A stretch of 64,000 nucleotides of DNA, from NCBI GenBank assembly GCA_032622095.1, contig CP136069.1, positions 126,749,450 to 126,813,449 on the forward strand. Direction: 5' to 3'. Positions 47,778 to 60,996 of the stretch are shown here, piece by piece. The notes below the pieces were generated by a model. It was not told the DNA's origin. It did no database searches and worked only from the letters and a program-made list of their open reading frames with translations. The DNA comes from Siphonodentalium dalli (lineage: Eukaryota > Mollusca > Scaphopoda > Gadilida > Siphonodentaliidae). The number at the start of each line of letters is the position of its first letter. Positions within the stretch are counted from its first letter, which is position 1. Both the position numbers and the translations under genes were made by a program.

Positions 47778-50622
47778 GGTGTGACTAAACACCGCCTGGA
47801 CCATCCCAGTCCAGCCCGGACCCCCCATATGGACTATATGAGTGATTGTAAGGCCAATATAAGTGCAGGGGTGTCATGGAAACCCACTCAGGGTCGCTAT
47901 TAACCCTCAAAATGCCGACATCGGCGAAAATGTTCGCCGCGAAATGAAGCTAACAGCCCGGACCGCCCCTGCTGCGTCCAGGTGGGATTTTAGTATCCAT
48001 ACATGTGCGAGTGTGTTAATGAAACCCAAATACGCACGGAGAGTGTTCAAGGTGAAACGGAAGTGCCGCTTATTAACCCCTAAACTTCCCAGATTCAGCC
48101 AGAATTAAAAAATTGCGCCCCCAATAAACAAATTCACAGCCCGGACCCCCTTAATGTCCTCGTACTTCTAATAACTCCTTACATATCTGTTGTGGAACTA
48201 CACTCGACTACACTCACGAAGATTCAAGGGCGAGTCGCCTACGAATGCCTGGCAATTAACCCCCAAAATGCCGCCATCGCCGATTATGTTTACCGATAAC
48301 GACGCTGACAGCCCGGACCATCCCAGTCCAGCCCGGACCCCCCATATGGACTATATGAGTGATTGTAAGGCCAATATAAGTGCAGGGGTGTCATGGAAAC
48401 CCACTCAGGGTCGCTATTAACCCTCAAAATGCCGACATCGGCGAAAATGTTCGCCGCGAAATGAAGCTAACAGCCCGGACCGCCCCTGCTGCGTCCAGGT
48501 GGGATTTTAGTATCCATACTTGTGCGAGGGTGTTAATGAAACCCAAATACGCACGGAGAGTGGTCAAGGTCAAACGGAAGTGCCGCTTATTAACCCCTAA
48601 ACTTCCCAGATTCAGCCAGAATTAAAAAATTGCGCCCCAATAAACAAATTCACAGCCCGGACCCCCTTAATGTCCTCGTACTTCTAATAACTCCTTACAT
48701 ATGTGTTGTGGAACTACCCTCGACTACACTCACGAAGATTCAAGGGCGAGTCGCCCACGAATGCCTGGCAATTAACCCCCAAAATGCCGTCATCGCCGAT
48801 TATGTTTACAGATAACGACGCTGGCAGCCCGGACCATCCCAGTACAGCCCGGACCCCCCATATGGACTATATGAGTGATTGTAAGGCCAATATAAGTGCA
48901 GGGGTGTCATGGAAACCCACTCAGGGTCGCTATTAACCCTCAAAATGCCGACATCGGCGAAAATGTTCGCCGCGAAATGAAGCTAACAGCCCGGACCGCC
49001 CCTGCTGCGTCCAGGTGGGATTTTAGTATCCATACATGTGCGAGGGTGTTAATGAAACCCAAATACGCACGGAGAGTGGTCAAGGTGAAACGGAAGTGCT
49101 GCTTATTAACCCCTAAACTTCCCAGATTCAGCCAGAATTAAAAAATTGCGCCCCAATAAACAAATTCACAGCCCGGACCCCCTTAATGTCCTCGTACTTC
49201 TAATAACTCCTTACATATGTGTTGTGGAACTACCCTCGACTACACTCACGAAGATTCAAGGGCGAGTCGCCCACGAATGCCTGGCAATTAACCCCCAAAA
49301 TGCCGTCATCGCCGATTATGTTTACAGATAACGACGCTGGCAGCCCGGACCATCCCAGTACAGCCCGGACCCCCCATATGGACTATATGAGTGATTGTAA
49401 GGCCAATATAAGTGCAGGGGTGTCATGGAAACCCACTCAGGGTCGCTATTAACCCTCAAAATGCCGACATCGGCGAAAATGTTCGCCGCGAAATGAAGCT
49501 AACAGCCCGGACCGCCCCTGCTGCGTCCAGGTGGGATTTTAGTATCCATACATGTGCGAGGGTGTTAATGAAACCCAAATACGCACGGAGAGTGGTCAAG
49601 GTGAAACGGAAGTGCTGCTTATTAACCCCTAAACTTCCCAGATTCAGCCAGAATTAAAAAATTGCGCCCCAATAAACAAATTCACAGCCCGGACCCCCTT
49701 AATGTCCTCGTACTTCTAATAACTCCTTACATATGTGTTGTGGAACAACCCTCGACTACACTCACGAAGATTCAAGGGCGAGTCGCCCACGAATGCCTGG
49801 CAATTAACCCCCAAAATGCCGCCATCGCCGATTATGTTTACATATAACGACGCTGACAGCCCGGACCATCCCAGTCCAGCCCGGACCCCCCATATGGACT
49901 ATATGAGTGATTGTAAGGCCAATATAAGTACAGGGGTGTCGTGGAAACCCACTCAGGGTCGCTATTAACCCTCAAAATGCGGGCATCGGCGAAAATGTTC
50001 GCCGTGAAATGAAGCTAACAGCTCCTTACATATGTGTTGTGGAACTACCCTCGACTACACTCACGGGCTGGTCCGGGCTGTCAGCGTCGTTATCTGTAAA
50101 CATAATCGGCGATGGCGGCATTTTGGGGGTTAATTGCCAGGCATTCGTGGGCGACTCGCCCTTGAATCTTCGTGAGTGTAGTCGAGGGTAGTTCCACAAC
50201 ACATATGTAAGGAGTTATTAGAAGTACGAGGACATTAAGGGGGTCCGGGCTGTGAATTTGTTTATTGGGGGCGCAATTTTTTAATTCTGACTGAATCTGT
50301 GAAGTTTAGGGGTTAATAAGCGGCACTTCCGTTTGACCTTGACCACTCTCCGTGCGTATTTGGGTTTCATTAACACCCTCGCACATGTATGGATACTAAA
50401 ATCCCACCTGGACGCAGCAGGGGCGGTTCGGGCTGTTAGCTTCATTTCGCGGCGAACATTTTCGCCGATGTCGGCATTTTGAGGGTTAATAGCGACCCTG
50501 AGTGGGTTTCCATTACACCCCTGCACTTATATTGGCCTTACAATCACTCATATAGTCCATATGGGGGGTCCGGGCTGGTCCGGGCTGGTCCGGGCTGGTC
50601 CGGATGGTGTTTAGTCACACCC
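47778..50622. mobile_element. Foldback-like element: 516-bp tandem units, inverted arm, 9-bp target duplication
   Basis: The outer ends GGTGTGACTAAACACC (47778-47793) and its exact complement (to 50622) are flanked by identical CTTGTATAC (47769-47777 and 50623-50631), a 9-bp target duplication. The left arm is a tandem array of about 516-bp units (anchors 47798, 48315, 48831, 49347, 49863; the last is shortened by an internal deletion). The right arm from about 50065 is one inverted unit ending in short GGTCCGGGCT repeats. The loop is about 105 bp, between arms at 50022-50065 and 50170-50213. Long inverted repeats made of tandem units with a 9-bp duplication resemble Drosophila FB elements, which are placed with Mutator-like transposons. 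There is no transposase; the repeated 60-81-codon frames are by-products of the array. Confidence 0.85.
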
Positions 50623-50631
50623 CTTGTATAC

Positions 50632-50740
50632 GAAATACTAATAGTCCAGGTGGCCACACAATTATAATGTATGTAGTTACTAGTTTATTGTCTACACGAT
50701 GTCTACGCGATGGTGTGTAATATACACACACATATATATA
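50632..50740. other. short spacer with TATACACA-type repeat
   Basis: Separates the Foldback-like element from the minus-strand Helitron-like end; ends in CACACATATATATA. Confidence 0.6.
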
Positions 50741-53590
50741 CTAGCAGGGTTACCCGGCGTTGCCCAGGTTAAAGTGATGTGAAACCCTCTGTGGTTATTT
50801 GGTTGGAATAGAGAATACTCTTGCTCTCAAAGTGTTACACGTATTCTCATAAATTGTATATCCAAATGGCATCACAAAACATGATTCTTACACATGGAAT
50901 ATAAGTAGTGGCTCACCTTGTCAGGTCGGAGCGATTATCATTTTGTTTATCGCGTTTAATCCGTCCCACCAATAAAGAAGTATTTATTGATTTACAACTG
51001 CCTATACTGCAGACATTATAGCATGAAACATGAACACCATAACACATTAATTCGAAAAAATAAAAGACGACAATTGTGTTTCACATAGAGATGTATCAAT
51101 CAATCTAGTTTATCATATCTTCATGAAGATACAGATGTTTTAAAGACATGCCCAGGTGCTCCTCTGTTCTGGTGCTATATACTGGCTAATCATTTTCAGT
51201 TTAAAAGAATTGATGTTATGCAAGTATAGCAGCTACATGTGCCCGACACAGCGATATTTTGAGTTGTTTATGTTAGGCGATGAGTCTGTTCTAAAAAATG
51301 AAAGAAATCCTCTGTATCGGGCAGATATACCCCTGTCATATGTCAATATTGGATGATCCTGAAAAGTCATGTGCTACGGACTGCGTTTTCCTTTATCTCA
51401 GAAGTAACCATATTTGACTGCACACTGTGACCACTATTTTTGAACAGGCCTGCTGTACATTTCCATATCTCTTGGCAATTGTAACTTTTTGTGTGGAAAC
51501 TATATTGAATGAGACAGACTCAATCGTGTTATAATATATACATGAGCCACTCTAATATGCAATCCTCTGACGATTCAAGGACCCTCAGTTTGAATGAATA
51601 TATGTATCTCTTAAATAGATTGATATAAATATACTTTTAATGCTTTCTTCTATGTATCTGTGTTGCTAGATCATTATAGGAATGCCCTGATTTCCATCCC
51701 CATATAAATATGACAGTTGAGAAGATATAATTGTTCAAGTGACTTAATTCGGTCACTATTTGTCGAGATTGTGAAATTGGAATGCCAAAAACTCCTTAGA
51801 ACGACATGGAGATGGCCTGGGAGATGACTATATATAACTTTGATGGATATCGGCGAATTGAACAATCTTATAAATGCTAGTGAATTTTCTCTCGCCATCC
51901 ATGACACAAACGACCCCAAATGTGATTTAATTCATCATATCATTAGAGAAGAACGTGCATGAATTTGGTAGAATTAGTGCTAAATATATTTGTATCAACT
52001 TTGGTGCAACTCCCCTCATGCATGTCTTAAACCGCGCCACTTTTGTCATATTTAAGCCACGTCTATTAGACTCATGCAAGCATTATATAATGGAGATGAT
52101 TATACATAAGTTGGTGGTAATCGGCAACTAAACAAATTCTTAACATAGTTATTACCCCCCCCCCCCCCCATCTCTCACCCAAACGACACCAATTTCGCGT
52201 CTTTAATCACACGTTTATATCCCTCGTATCACGGAGAAGAATAATATATCAATTTGGTCGAAATCTGTGCTAAAAATAGCTCTCCCCTGACACCAACAAC
52301 GTCACTTTAGAAAATTTTAACCCGCAACATTATCTTACTCGTAAAAAGTTACCCCTGTTAGACCGCCTTGGTGCCATTTCGATTGTACCCTTAAAGTTGT
52401 ATATAGAACACAGACAGATATTCGCAAATATTTGATTCATTGTATCATTTGAGAAGAACGTGTATGAGTTTGATGGTAATTGGCACTAAACATATTTTTA
52501 TAAGTTTTTGGTGACCCTCCCGTCCCTATTTCGGACTCAAGCGGCGCCACTTTTAAACCACACACTTAGACTCATTATAGAGATGAATATATATAAAATT
52601 TATGAAAATTGGCCAATATACAAATTCGTATCAAATTTAGGGCCACCATTGCATATCTCTCACCCAAAAGGCACCAATTTGGCGCATTTAAACCACACAA
52701 TTAGATTATTCGTATCACGGAGAAGAATATGTATCAATCAAGTGGAAATCGGCGCTAAAAATATTTTTTATCAATGTTTGTGTCCCTCTCACCCTCTAGG
52801 CACCCCTGACTCGAATGGCCCCACTTAAACCACACAATTAGACTCCTGATATCATGGAGATTATTATTTGTAAGTTTGATGCTAATCCGCGACTAAACAA
52901 TTTTTTATCAAATTTAGTGCCCACCCCCCCCCCCCCATCTCTCACCAAAGCAGCACCAATGTGACGTCTTTAAAATCACACGATTAGATTCCTCATATCA
53001 TGGATAAGAATATGTATCAATTTGGTGGAAATTGGCGCTAAAAATATTGTGTATCAATTTTGGTGCCCCTTTCCCTTTCAGTGCACCCCTGACTCGAATG
53101 ACGCCACTTTTGACAGCTTTTGACGCCATTGGATACCTCATACCATGGGGATGAATTTGTTTAAGTTTCGTGGCAATCGGCGACTAAACCAATTCTTGTC
53201 AGATTTAGTACCAACCCACCGCCCCCGCCCCCAAATCTATCATCCCAACGACACCAATTTGGCGTCTTTAAATCACACAATAAGATTCCTTGTATCATGG
53301 AGAAGATCTCAGAAGAATGTGCATCAATTTGGTGGAATTCGGCGCTAAATTTATTTTGATAAATTTTTGTGCCCCTCTCCGGGCATACCTGACGCGAATG
53401 GCGCGAATTTTGACATATTTAAACCACACCATTAGATTCCTCATATTATGGGGATGATTATATATAAGTTTGGTGGCAATCGACGACATTTTTTTCTGCT
53501 CCTCCCCCTTTCTGCCCCTGACAACAACGGCGTCACTTTAGAAAATCAGCTCCAAGATATACGAAAATATCACAGAAATAATACGAAAAT
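50741..53590 (-). mobile_element. minus-strand Helitron-like element (3' end clear, 5' end not resolved)
   Basis: On the minus strand the sequence ends in hairpin CCTGGGCAACGCCGGG, a short spacer and CTAG (50741-50744), followed by T. This is a Helitron-type 3' terminus. Just inside, 50765-50830 matches, inverted, a piece of the dispersed repeats at 55770 and 56820. The 52090-53530 array may belong to it, but the far boundary is a guess. No Rep/helicase frame is visible. Confidence 0.5.
52090..53530. repeat. degenerate tandem repeat of about 290 bp, four to five units
   Basis: Units share AAACCACACAATTAGA, ATCATGGAGAAGAATATG, GGTGGAAATCGGCGCTAAA, GTGCCCCTCTCC and GACTCGAATGGCGCCAC; several contain C runs (52147, 52926). 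Diverged but in register. Confidence 0.75.
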
Positions 53591-53595
53591 AGTTT

Positions 53596-53695
53596 TCTCA
53601 GTTTTGAATTCGCGCAGCTAGGTGCGCGAATTAAAATTACGCGAATTCAAAATTGAGTGAAAAATAGTACTGCGCGAATTTAAATACGAGTAAGG
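53596..53695. mobile_element. CCTTACTCGT hairpin MITE, 5'-truncated or rearranged
   Basis: Ends with the terminal arm GCGCGAATTTAAATACGAGT and AAGG followed by TA. Includes a central GCGCAGCTAGGTGCGCG stem. The opposite terminus is missing. Confidence 0.7.
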
Positions 53696-53697
53696 TA

Positions 53698-55769
53698 TTT
53701 ATTTGTTTTAGTCTATTTAAAAGCAATATATTAACTCATCTACATGAAATCAGACCCTGCAATTTCATATTTTAGCTTCGCGGCAATTAGCTTCGGTAAC
53801 CCATGATTATGACAAATGTAATTCAATTCCTCTGAAATATTTGGTGAGAAAAGTCATTTGGCATTATTTTGTGAACAAACCAGGACCAATTTTCAAATTC
53901 ATTGGTCACAAATCGTTTAATATCATACAAGATAAATTCGAGAACTGTCCACAATTTAATGTGGATCATGGTTAACAAGAATTGTGTCGTACCAAGAATG
54001 ACAACACGGTCTTATCAAGTACGTCAACAATTATCCATTTAATTATTAAACCCTCTTTAGATCACGGTTTTACTGAAACCAACCATTAAGTTGGTATGTT
54101 TACAACGGCTTGCTATAATGCAATTTATCTCAAATGAACAACTTGGCAGTGAACCTATTTTTGTTTTCAAGAAAAAATACGATCTGAAGCGAGAAAACTC
54201 TATTTTTTATTTTATTTTCAGTTAATAATTTAGAATTTTCATGCTTTTTCGCACGAATTTGAAGATTTCGCATCACATATCTGATATGGTGTCAATATTG
54301 GTATAAATATAAGCTAATTAGCAACAAAAGGCGGAAAGTTCAAACATTAACAATCTATGTCAGTGAACGGAAAAAAATACTCTCAAGAGACGAAATTTAG
54401 GTACCTCTCTTCAAAGGGCAAAATACGCAACAATGCGACAATTGCAAGATGGCAAACAACCAGAATTGTAAATGGTATACATAGCCCTAAAACAATATCA
54501 TAACCACCAAAAATAGGGGACGGGATCTACGTACATGCGGCTGAATGTCTAATACATGTTATTTAGGATTTTCGTTGGCTGGCCTTGTATCTCTGAGCCA
54601 ATATGATAGTCGGAAGTAAATTATTCCAATAAGATACCAAAGTTTAACCAAAACAATTACGGTAACTAATGTAAAAATCAAAGCATTGAGAATGCTCAGG
54701 AATCATATTTATACTAATTTATTTGCACCTAATGCGCGATTACGTGAAATTATTGCATAATTAATCGTTCGAGTGATTAGACCAAGTCTTCTCGGTTCAC
54801 AACAGATTGGGATATCGGTTGGGTTTATGCTGTTTTGGACCGAATCCCGTCCCGTTACACTTTTTTACCCGACTTCCATTGAAAACGGGCATGCATGTGA
54901 ACCCATGAATATAATTAATCATCTTGCATGTCCGCGATTAAATATGTCTTCAAAAGATATGTCATTTACCGTGACCGAAAAGTTAAAGCGGTGATACGAT
55001 TTTTTAAGATGGAGACGCACGTTTTGCATAAATACAACAAAATATGGCAAGAGATTTTCAACAAAGTATTTCTCTGGATCTATCAGGCCAAAAATCTTGA
55101 ATTTTACATATCATCTTCATTGTTTGCCGAATCTGAGCAATTATTAATAGGTAACAGAAACAATGGATTATAATATATTTGGGAGGTTGAAAATATTAGT
55201 TTCTTTGTTGTCCTTTTCGGTACCAAGAAATGATAGAATAATTATAATTTGACACAACACTCAAATAACCAAACAGCTTATTGTCTTGGCTCTATGAGAG
55301 GAGGCTTCATTTGTATCATTATGTGGAGTTAGATTTTTAATTACATAATATAGTGTCATACCCCCATATATTATAATGAAGAATAAAGCAGTCACAAATA
55401 TTCCAGCCCAGTGAAACCTGTGGTCCACTCAAGCAAGGGGCAATCAACATAAATTAGGCCGCATTGTTAAGAGATATGGTGGTCAGCTTAACTTGGTTAT
55501 GAAGCCATGACCCAGAACTCATCTCAGCCCATTTTTTCATTGAACAACATGAATGACATGAAAATTCTCAAATATTGAAAATTATTTGTGGGTAGTTGTC
55601 TTTCTAAGTGAAAATAATCATAAAATTTCATGAATCAAGAAAAATTAAGTCTCCTCTCAAGATCTTCAGATATTATATCGTGGATATGATCTGCACTTTT
55701 GAAACAAATCTAATTTACAGATGTTCTTGGTACCTGAAAACGGTGAAATTTTAAAATTTAACTAATAAG
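53698..55769. other. unannotated DNA
   Basis: About 2 kb without recognised gene or array. Overlapping frames at 54773-55173 show no family resemblance. Confidence 0.5.
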
Positions 55770-56115
55770 TTAGTACCCAGGTGCTATGTCAAATGTGGGA
55801 ATGTAGCATTCTACTTGCATCATGCACCGAAAATCTCAAAGAAATCGGCCATACCGCTCCATAGATATCATTGTCTGAACCACGCTAAACTGTAAATATT
55901 TACATCTCGATTCGGGGCGCGACAACCGGCGATAAACTAGTGCAAATTATTTCGCCATGAAGAGTCATTGCATTTAATTAATATATAAGAATGACGGTGT
56001 GTGTACTGTAAATTTGGATTAATATTCGTAAAAAATACTGCTTTGAGCAAGATTATTCTCCGTTTCTATTTGATCACCCAACCGAATTGTTTCATATCAA
56101 TTTAATGTGATAACA
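55770..56115 (+). repeat. dispersed repeat of about 350 bp, copy 1
   Basis: Collinear with 56820-57165: CAGGTGCTATG, GGAATGTAGCATTCTACT, ACTCCATAGA-like, AAATATTTACATCTCGATTC and TGATCACCCAACC words in the same order. Diverged. Confidence 0.8.
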
Positions 56116-56819
56116 GCAGGCGACAGAGAAATAAAAGTGCGGAAGAAGCCCTATTTATTGAGGGAAATGTTTAGATAATAAATTCCACAAAGGACCTATT
56201 TATTACATGAACATTTGCCATGGGATAACTACTCATCTATGATGCTTTATAGAATAGCAAGGGTTAAAGTAAATAGTCGTGGCATTGTGTAATGTATACG
56301 ATGCACTCAAAGGTTGGGAGGATAAACCGCTGTCGTTTGCATTTATCGATATCGCTTGTTGCAGATTGCGATTCTCGATTCTATATAACAAGATTGTTCT
56401 GTCGGGACACTGGTAAACCAATACCAGGATGGAATATGCTAAGCCGGTCTCAGACCGTATATACACAAATTGTCTCACCCGAGGGGAAAACAAGGAGAAG
56501 CGAATAAAGCAACTGCGGTCTGTTGATGTTGATCAATTTCCTAATCGGTCTCTGAGTTCCACGAAATTACTCATCTTGCCAAAGGAATTGATGGAACGCG
56601 ACGTGGGTGTTGTTGAGCTATACTTATCCCCCAGAGGATAACTTACAGGCGCTTCATGCGATATGATTGAACTATCTGTCCTCGGAAACCGACTGACATG
56701 ACGATCCGGCTAGACACGTACGCGGCGATATAGGTTGTTTGGTGAATATCACCACATCCATGCATGCATGGAGTTTTTAAAGACATGTTATGTACTTGTT
56801 CGGGTGCGTGAAACTGATA
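56116..56819. other. unannotated DNA between the two repeat copies
   Basis: No gene recognised. Overlapping frames on both strands near 56233-56641 show no family resemblance. Confidence 0.5.
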
Positions 56820-57165
56820 AGTTAATATTCAGGCGCTATGGCAACTGGAGGAATGTAACATTCTACTAACATCGCGGAAAATTTAAAGCAAATCGACCGT
56901 ACCACTCCATAGAAAACATCGTCAGAACTACGCTCAAATGTAAATATTTACTACTCGATTCGGGACGCATCTATCGGCGAAAAACTAATGAAAACGATTT
57001 CAACATCGAGAGTCACTACATTTAATTCATATATAAACATTAAGGTGTGTGTTGTTAATGTGGATATACTATTTGTAAAAATTACTACTTTATAACAAGA
57101 ATATTCTCCATTTTCCATTTGGTCACCCAACCCGAGTGTTTCACATCACTTTAACATTAGCAATT
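56820..57165 (+). repeat. dispersed repeat of about 350 bp, copy 2
   Basis: Second copy of 55770-56115, about 1.05 kb downstream in the same orientation. A short fragment (CTCAGGCGCTATG) recurs at 58698, and its terminal part occurs inverted at 50765-50830. Confidence 0.8.
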
Positions 57166-58134
57166 TCATGTCTGAAATAATAGCGTGGGGGGCAAATGTA
57201 TATCTTGTATACGTTTCAGTAGAAGCAAGCCACTATGATGTTCTTAACCTATTCAGTTTGTAGGGTTTTTTAAAGGATGTATTCCAATATTGTTATCCAG
57301 CAATAAGTAGAAAGAGGGTATACCGGTATGGTGGAAAACTGTATGCAAATCAGCCCTGGCCTTCAAAATGAAAATCGCTAAAAAAAAAACCATAATGAAA
57401 CCCATCTGCTGCGTCTCCTGAACCAGTAAACCATATAGAGACCACTGGATCGGATGAATTGGAGACATACCACGGCTGTTGGGGTAGAATTGTTCAAAAT
57501 TATGCGGGATTTTGGCTTACGACGGCAGTCATCTTGGATTTGGAGGTCACGTGGCATTAAAAATTCAGAATGGAGTCCAATTATTTAGCACGACCCATCC
57601 CGATGTTGAAAATATACATGCCTTGTCTCTACTAAAAAATATACCAGGAACAAGTTTTTGAACATTTGCCCCCACAATATAACTCTTTCGTTAATAAATA
57701 CTCATTGACGAACATAGTTCCCTTAGGATAGGTTCATATAATAAGTTCAACAGATGAATAATAGACCATTCCAATGTAGGCCTATAATTTTATAAAACTT
57801 AATACATGGGTGCATCCATTTGGTACAGAAAGGGTAAACAATCATACCCACCCCCTGATCTAGGACAGGAAATGTTACTAGATAACTAGAACACCACAAC
57901 ATTTTTATTGAAAATTTCTCTTTTAAAACACTATACCGAGTGAAATATGAACATGTATGTAACACACAATGGGGGGGGGGGGGGGGTGATAATGCAAACG
58001 TTTCTTCGTGAAGATATAGAACATTATTTAGTTAAATGGTTTTTAAGGAAAAACGCCCAATTATGCATGCCTAAATGCTTTTAAAAAGTAGATTTCTGGT
58101 ATTGTTGCATTGTGTACATGCCGATGTGTAAAAC
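57166..58134. other. unannotated DNA
   Basis: No gene recognised; contains an 18-G run at about 57970-57987. Confidence 0.5.
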
Positions 58135-58560
58135 ACTGTAAAATTTCTCCGTAAAATCTAAATAGTTACTGATCATAGTCGAAATAGGGTAAATGTCCGT
58201 ATTTCGTCAGACAACGAACTTTTCAATACCCTATAGGCCCTATGTTATTAATTGCACAGCACGCATGGAGGCTACTTGGTGAACAGTCAACCTATGTCTG
58301 TAATACTCCTCTCTTGTGCGTTAAATCGGTAGAAAAATACAGATTGTCGTGGATTATCATTTCCCCTAATTAACGATAGTGGATAAAAAATACAACTTGC
58401 TTTAAATGTACAGTAAAGCATTTCTTGTTCAAATACGAGGGTATTGCAAAATGTACGGACAAGCGTTTTTTTTATTCAAGTACGGTTGTACCGTAAAAAA
58501 TACGCCAGAAACTGTTGATCATCTGCCGTAAAAAAAATACCGTATTTTTTCTAACAGTGT
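58135..58560. mobile_element. MITE-like element with ACACTGT ends
   Basis: Left end ACACTGTAAAATTTCTCCGT; right end, complement, ACACTGTTAGAAAAAATACG. The right arm holds a second TACCGTAAAAAA hairpin. No clear target duplication; borders approximate. Confidence 0.5.
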
Positions 58561-59760
58561 ACACGATGGTCCTGTTGATTTAGCCATGACGACCATTGGT
58601 GAATAATAAAATAATTTACTAGATATGCCAAATTAACCATTAAATGCTATAAACGGTTTCATTGACAAATTCAGATCGATAATTTCTAAGTTCGAAGCTC
58701 AGGCGCTATGCGTTCTAGCGATTATTGATAAAGATGGATGGTATATTACAATCTTCCAGGAAGGGCGGGTGTTCAATTGTCAGAAAACATATTTGCCGAA
58801 GGCGATGTCTAATTGCCACTCTTTGTGATGGTGTAGCAAGGTGGACTTTCTTCCCTGGTGAAGATCCCCCGATGATTCCCGAGGCCATTCGGTATGTTTC
58901 GGAAATACACAATAATAAAAAAAATTGCCGCTGCAGTTTTGAAATTGTTTTAACATTTCCTCGACACGTGTTTCACATAAAAGCAGATTGCACAGTACAA
59001 TACATTAATAACTATAATCCTCAATCCGATCAACCATCACAGAGAAAACGGAGTAATAGAGACTGATAGTGATAGTGATTGAAATTGAAATTCGCAATGT
59101 GGGCGCTTCAAAACAAACTGTGACGTCACATGGAATCGCGTGCAAACATTCCAACGTATATTCATGCGCACTATAACAAAATATTTCCTAGTTTGTATCA
59201 TTATTTGAATGCCCCCCCCCCCCCCCATGGTAGATAATACGATAAAACATTTCAGAAAGTAACTACTATATATGTTGAGTATTTTAGTATATAAAAAACA
59301 CAGGTGTTGGAGATTTTGTCCATACAAATTCAATTTTTGTTAGACATAAGTATGCGCGTGCCGTTGCAGGTTATGAGAATTTAGCAAATCGAGTTAATTG
59401 TGTGATACAAACCATCGATCTACAATATACGTCGATGTACAAACAAACTTGCAGGTTGGGACAATTTACTCAAGAAAACTAATCCAATAATTTTGGCTTT
59501 AAAAAAAACCTCTTACATTACAATGACATTGATTCGGTCACACGAATGGTAGATAACGTGTTATATGCACAGTGTGCTTGTACCAAGAATCTCCGTCGCA
59601 GTTTCGGTAGTGATGTTCGGGAATCTTCGGGGGATCTTCATACCGAGTGATGATCGGGAATCTTCGGGGGATCTTCACCAGGGAAGAAAGACCAAAATGC
59701 GATGGTGTATGCTACTACCATTGTGTGGATGTATTGAACATGGCACCCTCCACATGCTTA
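58561..59760. other. unannotated DNA with a small inverted duplicate
   Basis: The phrase GGGGGATCTTCACCAGGGAA occurs at about 59666 (and partly at 59627) and inverted at about 58847-58870. The open frame 58725-59066 (+) spans the inverted copy and is unrecognised. A C run lies at 59213-59226. Confidence 0.5.
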
Positions 59761-60274
59761 TCTCATATATATTTTGAAGACCTCTGTCTGTCTGTCTGTC
59801 TGTTTGTTTGTTTGTCTGTCTGTCATTAATACAAATCTACGATTCTCGACCGATCGGGACGAAACTTGGTACGTGTGTGTAGTTTGACCAGGCGGTGGTC
59901 GTTGTCGTATTGGCGAGCCCGTGCGACGCCCGTGCAGCGCATGCGCAGACGAGATCTCGGAAACGGGTGGAGCTATCGACTTGAAATTTGGTATGTGAAT
60001 GTATCTTGCCCCGAATACGAATTTTATCGGGTCGCCGAGCCCGTGCGACGCCAGCTTCGCGCATGCGCAGACGAGATCTCGGAAACGGGTGGAGCTATCG
60101 ACTTGAAATTTGGTATGTGAATGTATCTTGCCCCGAATACGAATTTTATCGGGTCGCCGAGCCCGTGCGACGCCAGCTTCGCGCATGCGCAGACGAGATC
60201 TCGGAAACGGGTGGAGCTATCGACTTGAAATTTGGTTTTTGAATAGCCCGGACAACGTCGGGCTCATCGGCTAG
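59761..60274 (+). mobile_element. Helitron-like non-autonomous element 1 of 3
   Basis: Starts TCTCATATATATTTTG after A (59760), followed by a CTGT/TTTG microsatellite. Contains about 2.5 copies of a ~122-bp unit (GCGCATGCGCAGACGAGATC). Ends with hairpin AGCCCG...CGGGCT, a short spacer and CTAG. The open frames on both strands follow the repeats. Confidence 0.8.
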
Positions 60275-60996
60275 TCTATTATATATTTTGGAAGATATCT
60301 GTGTGTGTGTGTCTGTCTGTCTGTGTGTTCGCGATGAACTCGAAAACAGCTGAGCCGATTTCGATGAAACTTCGTATGTGAGGGTACTTTCGGCCGGGAA
60401 GTGGCATAGGCCTATTTTTATGCCCGTGCGACGTAATATCAAGGTCAAACGCCCGAATATTGCGGGATTTCGATGAAACTTGGTATGTAGGGATACATTC
60501 GGCCGGGGAGTGGCATAAGCCTATTAATTTGCCCGTGCGACGTGACCTTGACCTTGAAATCGGGTCATTTCAAGGTCAAACGCCAGAATATCACGGGATT
60601 TCGATGAAACTTGGTATGTGGGGGTACTTTCGTATGGGGAGTCTCATAAGCCTATTCATTTGCCCGTGCGACGTGACCTTGACCTTGAAATCGGGTCAAT
60701 TCAAGGTCAAATTGCAAATTTTGATGGGATTTCGACGACATTTTATACATAGGGTTACTTTTGTCCACTGGGTGTTTTGGACGGGTCAAATCGTGACCCC
60801 AACCTGACCTTGACCTTCAAAATGATCAATTCAATGTCAAATCGGGTAAAACCAGATGGATTTCGACGGGCACGTTTGTCGGGTACTTTTGTCCGGGCAG
60901 TGTTTTGGACTGGTCAAATCGTGACCCCACTTGACATTGACCTTCAAAATGGACAATTCAAGGTCAAAGCCCGGACAAAGTCGGGTCACCTTCTAG
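60275..60996 (+). mobile_element. Helitron-like non-autonomous element 2 of 3
   Basis: Begins TCTATTATATATTTTGG directly after the CTAG of element 1, then a GTGT/CTGT tract. Inside are repeats of about 120-130 bp with TTTCGATGAAACTTGGTATG and GACCTTGACCTTGAAATC. Ends with hairpin CCCGGACAAAGTCGGG, then CTAG at 60993-60996. Confidence 0.82.

Noticed and set aside
47863-50526. Repeated 60-81-codon frames in the 516-bp array as a gene family
   Set aside because: They sit at identical positions in each tandem unit of a transposon, also occur inverted on the right arm, and resemble no protein.
58725-59066. 113-codon open frame as a gene
   Set aside because: It spans an inverted copy of a local repeat, is equally open on the minus strand, and shows no recognisable domain.
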